A DNA stretch of 64,000 nucleotides. It comes from Lytechinus pictus. Lineage: Eukaryota > Echinodermata > Echinoidea > Temnopleuroida > Toxopneustidae. Both the position numbers and the translations under genes were made by a program. Location of the stretch: NCBI RefSeq assembly GCF_037042905.1, contig NC_087251.1:49543373-49607372 (forward strand), written 5' to 3'. The notes beneath the pieces are model-generated. The model saw only the letters and a program-made list of their open reading frames with translations, ran no database searches and had not been told where the DNA came from. Every line of letters begins with the position of its first letter. The first letter of the stretch is position 1. Positions 53,776-64,000 of this stretch are shown here, piece after piece.

Positions 53776-54660
53776 TACTCCTATCTGTGTGGCGCCCTCT
53801 TTGTTTGTGTGTAGATAAGCTGTGAACTGTGTTAGAAAGAAAAAAGGCACAGACTGTTTGCAGACTGGAATGAATGACGATGTCCTGTCAACGTTTTGCC
53901 ACACTACTCACTCCAGAACAAAGGGAAGTGAGTGGTCAGTTAGGGTTTCGCTGATGGACTGAAGAATGCTTTCTCTCCATGGTGAACTCAAATAGTACAT
54001 GTATATTATATTTCATTAGTTACAAAGCACAAAAGAAAGAGGGTTATTTCTTTCTGCTTGAATGTGTCATATAAAGAGTTGAAACTACAGTCAAAACAGT
54101 GTCAGCAACAACCTGTAAAAAGACCACCTGCTTTCTAACACTGAATCCTGAGGCACATTGGCTTGTATTCTCAAAAGATTGTACCATGGTAGAAAACTAT
54201 GGACTTTGCAGATTTCTTTTATTATCGGGCTTCAATTAGGCACCCTTTTCCAAAAGCAGGCATTTTTCTTTAAGTGCGGGATGGAATAATAATTATGTAC
54301 AAAAATCTGCATAGTCCATGGTACAAATGAAATCTCTGTTGAGAATATGGGCCATTATGTGTATAAGAACCCACCAATAGCAATCGCCTCTTATAAAGGC
54401 CACATTTTGTGTCTCCCTTTGATGGTCATTATTGACAAGCTTCACTGTATTTGATATCAATCTCAAATATGGAAAGCCAGTGGCATCATAATTCATCATC
54501 AGGGCATACACACTGTCCCTAAGAATGAGTGTGTTGATTGGTTGAATCAATGAGGTATGCCCATTGGTCGAATCAATGATGCATCTTCTAGCATGGTGTC
54601 AAGAGAACATTGCTTGAACACTCTTATTCAAGCTGGAGAATTGTGTCATTTTGTGTCATC
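53776..54660 (+). other. MEMO1 3' flank, probable 3' UTR
   Basis: Follows the MEMO1 stop codon. No strong AATAAA was pinned down as the polyadenylation signal, and no other gene is recognised. Confidence 0.4.
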
Positions 54661-54662
54661 TA

Positions 54663-55117
54663 ATACCCCGTTTAGATCTATCTCTTTCTGGTGTCACACT
54701 AGACAATTGTCTTGAGCTAACACAGCATAAAATTCCTTGTCAAAACACGAGGTGCACTTTGGGGCCGTTTAGATCATCTGCAGTAATCGTGAGGTGCATC
54801 GTCTCCCTTTGCATTGTCGTGGCAAAATGTCAATCAAGGGGAATGCGCACGCTGCACAATGATCGCTTAGATAAAGGACTTCCGTTTTCTATGCCGAATT
54901 CACACAGAGACCGTTTTGATCTACAATCCAACAGTGGATTACGCCGTGTGACCTCACGATTATGACAGACTGTCTAGGGAGTATTTTACCTCGCGATTTC
55001 CTCAGATTCATGCTTTGCGCTTTGTGCCGAGACAATTTAGATCTACAGTAGACAAATGACAACCTGCAGTAGCATCCTAGGTTACCTTGCATTCATTGGT
55101 AGATCTAAACGGGGTAT
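54663..55117. mobile_element. MITE with ATACCCCGTTTAGATCTA terminal inverted repeats
   Basis: 18-bp ends ATACCCCGTTTAGATCTA (54663-54680) and TAGATCTAAACGGGGTAT (55100-55117) are perfect inverted copies. Internal GCCGTTTAGATC and ATAATCG/CGATTAT-type repeats are present. No clear target duplication and no coding sequence were found. Confidence 0.85.
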
Positions 55118-55447
55118 GAAATTCAATTTGATTAGAAATAGGTGTAGAAATTATGTTTATGTATGAACTTCATAATTTGCCAGACATTTGTTGGTTATAA
55201 TTTATTTACGAAAATCAAGTATTTACAAATTGTATTTTTTAAAATTAGTTGCAGGCCTGAGTTGTTTAACAATGTTGATTAATTAGCGGGTGGTTGCGGT
55301 TAACGGGCTGGGGGTAACAAAAAGAAAATGTATGTGAAGTTTACATGTCACATCTTTACATCCATGAAATACCCATTTGTTTTCCATGTTCTTGAACTTG
55401 ACATTGTTTTGATTTAGTTGGAAATTATCAAGAAAGGGAAGAATATA

Positions 55448-55615
55448 CAAATAGCGAATAGCCATGAGTGCGATGGTGCGAGATTTCGCATGAGGTGAAA
55501 GAAAGATGCTCTATTCAACGAGGCGATAGCCGAGTTGAATAGAGCGTCTCTTTCTTTCACCGAATGCGAAATCTCACACCTTTGCACGAAAAAGAATATT
55601 CGATATTTGTGTTGT
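55448..55615. repeat. Long hairpin (inverted repeat, ~75-bp arms)
   Basis: The left arm (CAAATAGCGAATAG...GCGAGATTTCGCATGAGG, TGAAAGAAAGATGCTCTATT) pairs with the right arm (AATAGAGCGTCTCTTTCTTTC, GAATGCGAAATCTCAC, CGAATATT). The loop is only about 12 nt (55520-55531). The inner ~45 bp of the stem is nearly perfect. Confidence 0.85.
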
Positions 55616-55619
55616 ACAA

Positions 55620-56600
55620 CGTCTCTGAATCTAGCAAAAATATGAAAAAAAAGAGTTTTTCCCTGCAGTTATCTATGAAAAGGGAGCAAAAATACCGAAA
55701 GCGAAAAGCAAAATCCCACAAGCGCACATGACCTTTGGGCAGCATTGCGCATTTATAACCAGAAGGCTATACGCGTTTTGCACCTTCATTTTTACTGAGC
55801 GCAATGAATAAAATCGTATTGTGACGTCACCTCCTGAAGCCGTGCAACGGTACATTTTGGATGGTACGTCGTGCGTGCAACGGTACGAATGTTTGACATT
55901 CAGTCTCCAATTTGCTCGTGTACAACAAGCTAAGTAGGCGTTGTACAATATCCCCTTTTTCTTGACTCTGAAGAATCGTTTCTAATTGATGACACTTTCG
56001 GTTTGCCTACATGAAAGTCTACATGTGAGACCACAAGAAGTACCATAATACCATTCCACATACATAATTTTGTGTAGGTCAAATGTGACATAAATTGAAA
56101 ACTATCTTTTGGAGTCACGATAGAGGGGAATATTGTTCATTTTCTTGATAGTTCAAACTAAATCGAAACAATTTCATGGAAATATAGAAAAAAAATATTA
56201 GCATATCATTAATGTGAAGAGCTGGAATGTGAAATTTCAACAATTTTATACGGGAAGGATTTTGTATTCTAATATGGTCAGATGGTTGTCAAAATAGGAA
56301 TATGTTTATGCTTTTAATGGTTGTTTTTGAATGGTGTTTAAGCATTTTAACTCAGCATTGATTTGTTGTATATTGCCAACACTAACAACATTTTATAGAC
56401 TGGGCTGAAGATGACATTTTCTTCTTTTAAAGCAGAAACAAACCTACAGCCTTAATAATGCCCCCTCAAGTCTACTCGTATCTGACCAGCATAATGCAGC
56501 ATTCTGAGAGCCTATGTAGTCTTGTAATATAATCACACAGTAATTAACTACTCAATTCATTCAAGCCTCACTAATTAGGTTACAATGTAGCAAAATAATG
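55620..56600. other. No gene recognised
   Basis: AT-rich intergenic sequence. The minus-strand open frames at 55557-55948 overlap each other in different frames without domains. Confidence 0.35.
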
Positions 56601-56780
56601 TAGGAAGTGTCGAAACATTTAAGATTAAGCTAAAAACTTACCTCTTTAACTCACTTTATCGATGATTTTCTGTTACTTGTAATTTTGCTTGCCCCCCTTC
56701 ACTTGTGCGCCTTGAGTATCTCTTACAAGATGGATATGGCACCTAACAGATTGCATATATCATTATTATTATCATTAAAA
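56600..56780 (+). mobile_element. CR1/L2-like 3' end fragment
   Basis: The frame TFKIKLKTYLFNSL, then a stop, then TGTGCGCCTTGAGTATCTCT..GATGGATATGGC and an (ATT)n tail, matches the end of the elements at 39.0 and 47.0 kb. Confidence 0.7.
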
Positions 56781-58705
56781 CAATTACTTTCCGCTCAAAA
56801 CATTTAAGTTTCTCTGTATGAAAGCTCATTTATTCTCTGTATTATTGATGTTATCTCAAAATATATGTGTTTTAAACTAGTTATTTATAACACACAGTCA
56901 ATCAGAGATCACACAAAGTTTTGATCAGCCGTGGTAAATACCACAAAAATTAAGGTCAATTTTTCAATGAATTACCAGATTATATTAATGTGTGTGCCCT
57001 AAAATGGTTATGATGTGAAGGATGAAAAAAAAAAGTAATTTATTTGATAAATTTCACAGCAAATTTCATTTTCATTTGGCCCCAGATCAAAATAGAATAT
57101 TTTTATTTTGGTCTTTATATATAATCCCTTCTCAAGCAAGGAATGGCTGACAATTTCAGGATATAATATTTGTCTATAGCTTTCTGATATCAAATTATTA
57201 AATTTGTAAAGCAAGTGCTCAAAGGGCTATTTTTTTAATAAAAATACATTCAGAGAGGGGATGATAATATTGGAATGTTAAATGATACTCGAGTATGAAT
57301 GACATTACTGACCCTTTACTAAAGCTGTAGAGGGGCTTTAAAATAATTTTACTGCTTTATGATATTTATACCATGCATTATACTGGTTGACAGCACGGCA
57401 TCCTAATTCATAATTTCGGACAGCATATGATCAGGGTATGATTAATCTTACCATTAAACTACCATGGCAAATTTGCATGGCAATCATTCAAAATCAAGTT
57501 TTCATGGATAGAAGAAGAAAACATTCAGTGACCACTACACTTGTAGTAGTGGAATTTTAGATGCTATTTGACTATGATTCACATTTCCGAAGCTTTAGAC
57601 AGGCTTTAAATATGTTTTTAAATATGAAATTACAACATACAGGCAAATGCATTGCCAGTGTTTCTAATTTCACTACAGCCTTCATCATACGTGTACGTTG
57701 GTGGTTGGAGGGCTTCTCATTATGAAGTGCATAGTCCTAGTTGTCATGTAATCAAGAATTTACAAGGAGTCTTAAATAATGCTTTTATACATATGTATTC
57801 TATATCTCATGTAATGTGTCATGTATTTATTTATGGTAAAAGATATAAAGGAGGAAATTTTCTTAGTATGGAAGTTTCTGAAGTAGATAGGTGAGTCCAC
57901 ACTAGTTAGATATATCAAGATGTATCAAATTCTTTTTTCTTTTTCTTTTTTGAATATTCATAGCTTGCCTTGTTACAATTTAATATGCATAAAAAGATGA
58001 GTCATAGAATTTGTTTATTTTTCCTTTGTTAACTCTGCATAATTATTGTCAGAGAGTGAAAGGTTTCAATTCTAATTCAGGATATTGTCTTTTGCATTCT
58101 GATGAAAGGAAAGCTAAATAAAAATATCTGCAATGTCCCTCATTCCAACCTGCAAAACAAGGAAGAAATATAAATGCATCCAAATCATAACATTTTCGTC
58201 TTGCAACAAATCTGACGCTTGAACTTGAAGATCAGTTTTGTACTAGTTAATAGTGTATTATTTATGCAAAATTTGGGATTTTGTAATAAACTTGGAAGAT
58301 TATAACATTTCGTCTCATAATATTGGTTTGTCTTTCCTTTACTGTGAAATCAAAGTAAACATAATCGACATGTACACAAGTGGTGCTGCGATTGTCTTGG
58401 ACTGGAATAATTGTTTTTCCTGGGGATTTATTTTAAAATTTCTGACATTTATCTACTATACCTATCACAGAGGGTAGTACTAGTTTGATATGAGCACCAT
58501 TCAGATACACACAATTTCAAATGTTAGTGATTTTAAATGTTTTTCAACATTTAACTGGGTCTAAATAAATGATTGCTGATGTAAAATGAAAGGCAAGAAC
58601 AAAAAGTATTCAAAGGTTGGGTCATTTTTAAGGATAAATATTATTCAAAGTTAGAATTAAGGGCATTTTGAAAATAACCATCTCTTCACCACAGGACTTG
58701 TGATA
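56781..58705. other. No gene recognised
   Basis: AT-rich. The frame at 57652-57894 ends next to a GTGAGT-like donor (57890) and starts after a CTACAG, so an unrecognised exon cannot be excluded. It shows no known domain. Confidence 0.3.
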
Positions 58706-59473
58706 TTAAAGGGATGCTCCGGGCTGAAAATATTGAAATCTATATAAACAGAGTAAAATTCACAAAGCAAAATGCTTAAAATTTCATCAAAATCTGATAA
58801 CAAATACCAAAGTTATTGAATTTCAAAGTTTAGCAATATTTTGGTCAATGGTCAATGGTAATGGTTTATTTAAAAAATTCAGTAGCAGCCAAAGGCTGAA
58901 TTGCAGAATCTTTTTACAAATAATAATATAAACATGATAATAAGTCACATTATTACACAATTCTTAACAAATCAAAATAGTTATACGATCCTTATAAAGA
59001 ACTTGCCAAGACAAATAGTATGTGATATATCATGCATTATTTGAAGAAGAAAGTATAGACACACAAAAAAAGACAATTCATTTAAAACACACACACTATG
59101 TCTATCAATTAAAACTTCGAAACGGGCATTAGAGCAAGAACAGTTTGATTTAGGAGAAGTGAAAAAAAGAAAGAGCAGAGATAGAACAGGAAGATATGAA
59201 AGAGAGAGAGAGCAAAGGAGGGGAGGAAATTTGAGTTGAAAGTTGGGAAGACAGGAAGTAATCTAGAAGAGGTAGAAATAAGAAGTTTTAAGGCTGCAAA
59301 GTTAAAATAGATAAATGAAAACAAATTTGGAAGAATTTGAGTAAAAGTTATAATAGATTATCCTTGTACAAAAACATTATGTATAGCCTACACAGGTACA
59401 GATTGAAATCTGATTACACATTAAAAGAATGAAAGAGTAGTAGTAGTAGTAGTAATTGTAGTAGTAGTAGTAA

Positions 59474-59508
<35 letters not shown>

Positions 59509-59997
59509 ATAGCAGTAGTAGTAGTAGTAGTGAAAACAGTTATATGCATGTCATCATGAATATTCATTAGATTGGCTGGTGATGTCACATCCCCACTTTC
59601 CTTTTTCTTATGTTGTTACATGAAATCATAATTGTTTCATTTTTTTCCACACGTGTGAATATGTCTCCCTTGTAATAAAATAAGTTGCAGCAATGAATGT
59701 CTAATGCACTTAATCAGTTGTTATTCCAATATTTTTGGTTCTTGAAGGAAATATTTGAATAAACCTAATTTCATATGGTAAAATACAAAAGAACGAGTGG
59801 AGATAATTATGACATCAGTTTGGTCATTGAATATTCATGAAGATATGCCAAGAACTGTTTCACCATAATAATGCAAATCTTCAAAATGCCATAACTTTGT
59901 TATTCCTTGTCCGATTTTGATCAAATTTCCAGTATTTTGTTTGATTTTTCTTAATCTCTTCAAATCACATTATTTTCAGCCTGGAGTACCCCTTTAA
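58706..59997. mobile_element. Fold-back MITE, family C, TTAA-flanked, interrupted
   Basis: Element 58710-59993 with ends AGGGATGCTCCGGGCTGAAAA and TTTTCAGCCTGGAGTACCCCT. TTAA lies at 58706-58709 and 59994-59997. The arms share CATCAAAATC.GAT and AAGTTAT..ATTTCAAAGTTT blocks with their inverted copies at 59880-59960. About 0.68 kb (58857-59535) of unrelated sequence interrupts it. Confidence 0.8.
58857..59535 (-). mobile_element. Insert in the family-C MITE: antisense 3' end of an unidentified retroelement plus (TAG)n
   Basis: Begins ATGGTAATGGTTTATTTA, which on the minus strand is an AAATAAACCATTACC 3' tail, followed by AT-rich sequence without a recognised domain. It ends with a (TAG)n microsatellite at about 59437-59531. 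Confidence 0.4.
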
Positions 59998-60639
59998 AGG
60001 GGAATAATTTGTTTCAATAAGAAATATGTAATGTAAGATATAAATCTTTCAAAACAAAGCTTATTTTTTTGAAAGATTGTTATCAAAACCCTACAAAATA
60101 ATTTATCCGATAAATTTAAATTAAAATCACATGAATATTGTGAAGGTTTCTGTCAAAATTCCTTTGTTTGATCTGGTATAAGTGTATAGACCCTTTAAAA
60201 AGTCAACAACAAAAGGACTAAATCCTGCTTTAAAAAAAAACTTAAGAAAGATACAACATGTCAGTGAGGTGAAAGGGAAGAAGAGAAAAAGGATGGAGTT
60301 TACACTACAAAAAAAAAATAAAATGGTGTTGATTGGTGTCAATAAAGGACCACACCCGTCATTTTACTCTGGACTGCGTCTTACAAAGAATTGCAATTGA
60401 TCCGATCATCAACATCTGAAATGCATGTTAGTTCAGTAAAATTTCTAGATATGCTGTATACTTAGTGTGCTGAGCTTCGTTTACAGTGGACATTGTGCAA
60501 ATTTCCTGTGGAAAAGAATTACGATACTGATGGATTTCCATACAGTTGAGGTTGATAGGATCAATCGTAACCCTTTGTAAGACAGGGCCCTGGTGTTATA
60601 TTTGTGGTGTTACTTTCAACATACCTCTGGTTGGTATAA
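59998..60639. other. No gene recognised
   Basis: AT-rich intergenic sequence. Confidence 0.35.
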
Positions 60640-61123
60640 TACGGAGCCCGCCAGGTGACATGAGGAGAAAAAATTATCCGTACATTATTTCGTTCCCACG
60701 AAATATTATTTCGTGGCCACGCAATATTATTTCGTTCCCACGAAATACTATTTCGTTCCCACGCAATATTATTTCGTTCCCACGACATACTATTTTGTTC
60801 CCACGCAATATTATTTCGTTCCCACGCAATATTTTTTCGTTCCCACGCAATATTATTTCGTTCCCACGAAATACTATTTCGTTCCCACGCAATACTATTT
60901 CATTCCCACGCAATACTATTTCGTTCCCACGCAATATTATTTCGTTCCCACAAAATACTATTTCGTTCCCACGAAATATTATTTTGTTCCCACGCAATAT
61001 TATTTCGTTCCCAGGAAATATTATTTCGTTCCCACAAAATGTTATTTCCCCTCTCTCCGATCCGCCGTACCGCACCAGCCGTGTATAACACGTGCAGCAT
61101 AGCAACATGCTTTGGTATGGTAT
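60640..61123 (+). repeat. Element with seventeen 21-bp CGTTCCCACG units
   Basis: Unique ends (TACGGAGCCCGCCAGGTGAC... and ...CATGCTTTGGTATGGTAT) enclose 17 exact-length 21-bp units (60689-61045) of the form TTCGTTCCCACG(A/C)AATA(T/C)TAT. The A-type units are self-complementary (TTTCGT-TCCC-ACGAAA). Because 21 bp is 7 codons, several frames on both strands stay open; these frames are artefacts. Confidence 0.92.
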
Positions 61124-62124
61124 AAAAAAGTGCTTGAAATGTACAGTGTTCAGGCCATATGTTATCATATGAATATGATGACTATATATCTTCCTATTTA
61201 TCTTGCTAAGCGCGAGATTAAACAAAAGGAACAATATAATTGTTAAATTGATATCTTATTTATTATTGCATAATGAGGGCGCGGAATCTGATGACCTTAT
61301 GGCCTGAACACTGTACATTTCAAGCACTTTTTTATTATGAATAGGATGCATCAGAAATCAGTTGATATATTTTTAACCATTAATGCGAGCGCAAATCGCG
61401 AGCCGAAATTTTGATAAACTGTCATAAAAAGGGGATTTTGAGTAGTTTGTTATATAATCAATATTGAGACATACATAACCCGCCAATCAAAATGCAAGCA
61501 TGGCAGCGCTAGATACGTTTTTACCATCAGACCTGAAAAGGGATATTTTGAAAACTTTATGAAATACATGAAAATAGTAGGTACCTGATAAATAAAAATT
61601 CGCGTGCGCGCAGCGCGAGCGGAAAATATTAATATTGAGACCATAAAACTGAAATTTTTTACAGAGCACTTTTTAAAAATCAATTTGTAAATCACACAAA
61701 TTAATGAAAATTTCGATTTCAGAGGGGAAATATGTTTTGTTTATTGACTTCCAAACTTGATATTTATGCTCCATGTTGAACAAGATATGTATATAAATGC
61801 AAACAGACAAGATATATGAATCACTTAACAGACAATACGAGCGCGAAAGCGCGAGCGAAAATTTTATTTAGTGACATGAAATATTTTTTTCCAAGTCTTC
61901 CTCTCATCTTATTTATTCATACGTCTTCCTCCTCTTTTTTTTTCTCTTTTCTTTTCCTTCCTTTTTTTCTTTCTTTCCCTTGTTTTTCTTTTTTTGCTCC
62001 GCCAATAGGGGGAGGGGCGGGCACCTCGGGCCCCCACCTGGATCCGCCTATGCATCATAATCACCACCTTCATCATCATTACCACCATCATCATCACCAC
62101 CATCATCAGCGCCCCGATCAGTGC
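61124..62124. repeat. Scattered GC-core repeat units, pyrimidine tract and (CAT)n
   Basis: Cores of the 8.3-9.4 kb repeat lie at about 61384-61401, 61602-61620 and 61839-61857, each embedded in remnants of the unit. A T/C-rich tract lies at about 61920-61995 and a (CATCAC)n run at 62053-62106. Confidence 0.6.
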
Positions 62125-62331
62125 ATACCATACCAAAGCATGTTGCTATGCTGCACGTGTTATACACGGCTGGTGCGGCACGGCGGATCGGAGAGAGGGG
62201 AAATAATATTTCGTGGGAACGAAATAATATTGCGTGGGAACGAAATAGTATTTCGTGGGAACGAAATAATATTGCCTGGGAAATAATGTACGGAGAATTT
62301 TTTCTCCTCATGTCACCTGGCGGGCTCCGTA
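62125..62331 (-). repeat. Second copy of the 21-bp-unit element, reversed, four units
   Basis: The same unique ends as 60640-61123 but in inverse orientation, enclosing only about four 21-bp units (62205-62290). The copies agree at both ends, so this is one dispersed element with variable unit number. Confidence 0.9.
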
Positions 62332-62394
62332 GTATAAAACACATTTAGCTGTTACTTCTGCATCTCTAGATGTAAATTGAATGGTTACAAACCC

Positions 62395-62495
62395 TATAGT
62401 CAGTGGGTCCGATACCCGCGGGTCTGATAGTCCGCGGGTCTGTGGGTCCGTTAGTCCGCAGGTCCGATCGTACGTGGGTCTGATAGTCGGTGAAT
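62395..62495 (+). repeat. GGGTC(C/T)GATAGTCCGC minisatellite
   Basis: About six diverged units of 14-18 bp with GGGTCTGATAGTC / GGGTCCGTTAGTC, immediately before the GGTCTAAT array. Confidence 0.75.
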
Positions 62496-62497
62496 TA

Positions 62498-62975
62498 TCG
62501 GGTGGTCTAGTACCACTTGGTCTATACTAATCAGTTCGTCCAACTACACATAGCCTAAACTCATTTCGTCTACAACCAGTTCGGCTAATTTCCAATTCGT
62601 CTAATTCCCATTTGGTTCGACCAGTTGAGCTAATTCTCACTTGGTCTAAAATTCAATTCGTCTAATTCCCACTTGGTCCAATATCCAATGAGCAGTTGGA
62701 CTAAAACCATTCAGACTAATTTTCCGTTGGTCTAACACCACTTTGAATAATTTCCACTTTGGCTATAATTTCCACTTGGTCTAATTTTCATTTTGTCTAA
62801 TGGTCTAATGACCGTTTGGTCTAATTTACACCTGGTATAATTTCCATTTAGTCTAATTTCCACTTGGTCTAATATCCAATTGGTCTAATGATCATTTTGT
62901 CTAATTGTCATATGCTCTAATATGATCGTTTGGTCTAATTTACACTTTGTCTCAAGTCCATTTGGTCTAATATAA
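62498..62975 (+). repeat. GGTCTAAT minisatellite, second array
   Basis: More than 20 diverged units of 16-22 bp with CACTTGGTCTAATTTCCA as rough consensus, the same family as 48.6-48.94 kb. Confidence 0.9.
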
Positions 62976-62979
62976 AATC

Positions 62980-63743
62980 ATTCATAATTTATGATTTATT
63001 TGATCTAAAATTAACAAATATGGTCATGGATAAATAAATACACCATGCATCAGTTAATGCATGTTGCCAGGATCCAGAGGGGTAGAGCCGGGGTAGGGAT
63101 GGTGGCGGGTGCAAAACCTCTCTGTGAAGGATTACCAATGACGAGATAGTATAGTCGTATAGTAGTGTAGTATAGTAATCAAATATAATTCTTATAATTA
63201 GGCATATGTCGAATTTCTATGATGATGAAAATCATATCTTACTCATAATCATCACATCACCGCATGCACATGTAAACATTCGTAGTATTGGGTGAACAAT
63301 AAGTTAGGGACCTCATGGTCGAATCAGAATAACATTATTATGAAGGAATGAAAATAAACTTTAAAAAGTTTGGAAATCTGACTTTGATCGATAATCCCTT
63401 CACGGTTTTAGTGAATATCAATGTGTGATTGATATCAATGAATAGATCATTTTATTCTCTTTAAAATGATAGCCTACATGATATGATTTTGGTTCACATG
63501 GAGGTGCAGTGCCTTAAAATGCGGGGCTACTTCTAATTCAAAAGTTGCAAATTGACACAGTATTGAAAATCACTGTTTTTTCTGCATTGATGAGCGAGTT
63601 TCTCAGCGGTTCTTTGTTTTCATGCACCTTAACATCAACATTAGTATGGAATCAAACACACCTCTGCACAAGCAAGTACATAACAAATAAACAAACAAAC
63701 ATGCATGCATGGGTATTTAAACCACGACTCAAACCATGTTATC
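62980..63743. other. No gene recognised
   Basis: AT-rich intergenic sequence between two minisatellites. Confidence 0.35.
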
Positions 63744-63900
63744 GGTTCTAGGACAACTACCCCCTGGACAATTACCCCCCGGACAATTACCCTCCGAGGA
63801 CAACTACCCCCCGAGGACAATTACCCCCCGGACAACTACCCCCCCCCCCCCGGACAACTACCCCCCGGACAATTACCCCCGAAACAATTACCTTCAGAAA
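63744..63900 (+). repeat. CCCCCGGACAA(T/C)TA minisatellite
   Basis: About ten units of 14-17 bp of the form GGACAA(T/C)TACCCCC(C/G). A C-run lies at 63838-63850. The Pro-rich open frame here is a by-product. Confidence 0.9.
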
Positions 63901-64000
63901 ATCCCCCCTTCTCTCCAGCATCAATGTTAGAATTAAGCGAGACCCATTGTAAGTTTTGGTCGGTGGCACAGGTTTCCGAAATATTTTCTCCTTTATCTTA

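Noticed and set aside
57652-57894. 80-codon frame bounded by CTACAG and GTGAGT
   Set aside because: Splice-like ends but no recognisable protein family; kept only as a remark.
60546-61234. Long overlapping open frames of 180 and 186 codons with SFPRNII / GNEI(I/V)RGNEI repeats
   Set aside because: They run across exact 21-bp repeats, so all frames stay open on both strands; there is no coding signal beyond the repeat.

Overview
This is eukaryotic nuclear DNA, AT-rich and dense in repeats. It is most likely from a sea urchin or a close echinoderm relative. The evidence is an echinoid-type replication-dependent histone H2B, a MEMO1 gene with long introns, and a repeat set that includes a deuterostome Gmr1-like Ty3/gypsy element, a Penelope-like element, tRNA-derived SINEs and fold-back MITEs. 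The species assignment is inference.

Only two host protein-coding genes can be supported. At 2.45-2.82 kb lies a solitary, intronless histone H2B gene on the plus strand, with octamer, TATA box, 3' stem-loop and downstream purine element. From 26.64 to 53.78 kb a plus-strand MEMO1 orthologue is spread over eight recognisable coding exons (79, 69, 113, 112, 143, 77, 105 and 138 nt). All splice junctions are in phase with consensus GT/AG sites, and together they give 277 residues. Only about the first 21 residues (an upstream exon) could not be found. The MEMO1 introns hold much of the mobile DNA in the window.

Region by region: 1-7.5 kb has H2B, fold-back MITE fragments, a degenerate L1/Tx1-like fragment and a tRNA-shaped sequence with a UCA anticodon loop. 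7.6-9.9 kb has a complete TTAA-flanked fold-back element, then a tandem array of ~108-bp units around a GCGAGCGCGAAGCGCGAGC core. 11.5-16 kb has decayed non-LTR retrotransposons on the minus strand. 16.2-24.6 kb has a GTCTCGCC-ended repeat element, a CCAAGATGGC repeat, a Penelope-like element and a SINE. 26.6-53.8 kb is MEMO1; its introns carry three more GTCTCGCC elements with arrays of nuclear-receptor-like half-sites, two hAT-type elements with perfect 8-bp target duplications, two TWA-duplicated MITEs, TTAA-flanked fold-back MITEs, CR1/L2-like fragments and a 3'-LTR-bearing Gmr1-like element in antisense. 54-64 kb has more MITEs, a long hairpin, a third TTAA fold-back family, and a cluster of unrelated minisatellites (21-bp hairpin units, GGTCTAAT units, CCCCCGGACAA units).

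The two host genes show no functional link. The most interesting material is the shared architecture of the TTAA fold-back families, the GTCTCGCC elements carrying DR1-like arrays, the INT-before-RT retroelement, and the hAT element with its own subterminal repeat motif. No complete autonomous element and no CRISPR, operon or prokaryotic feature was seen. All calls rest on reading the sequence; no database search or folding program was run.
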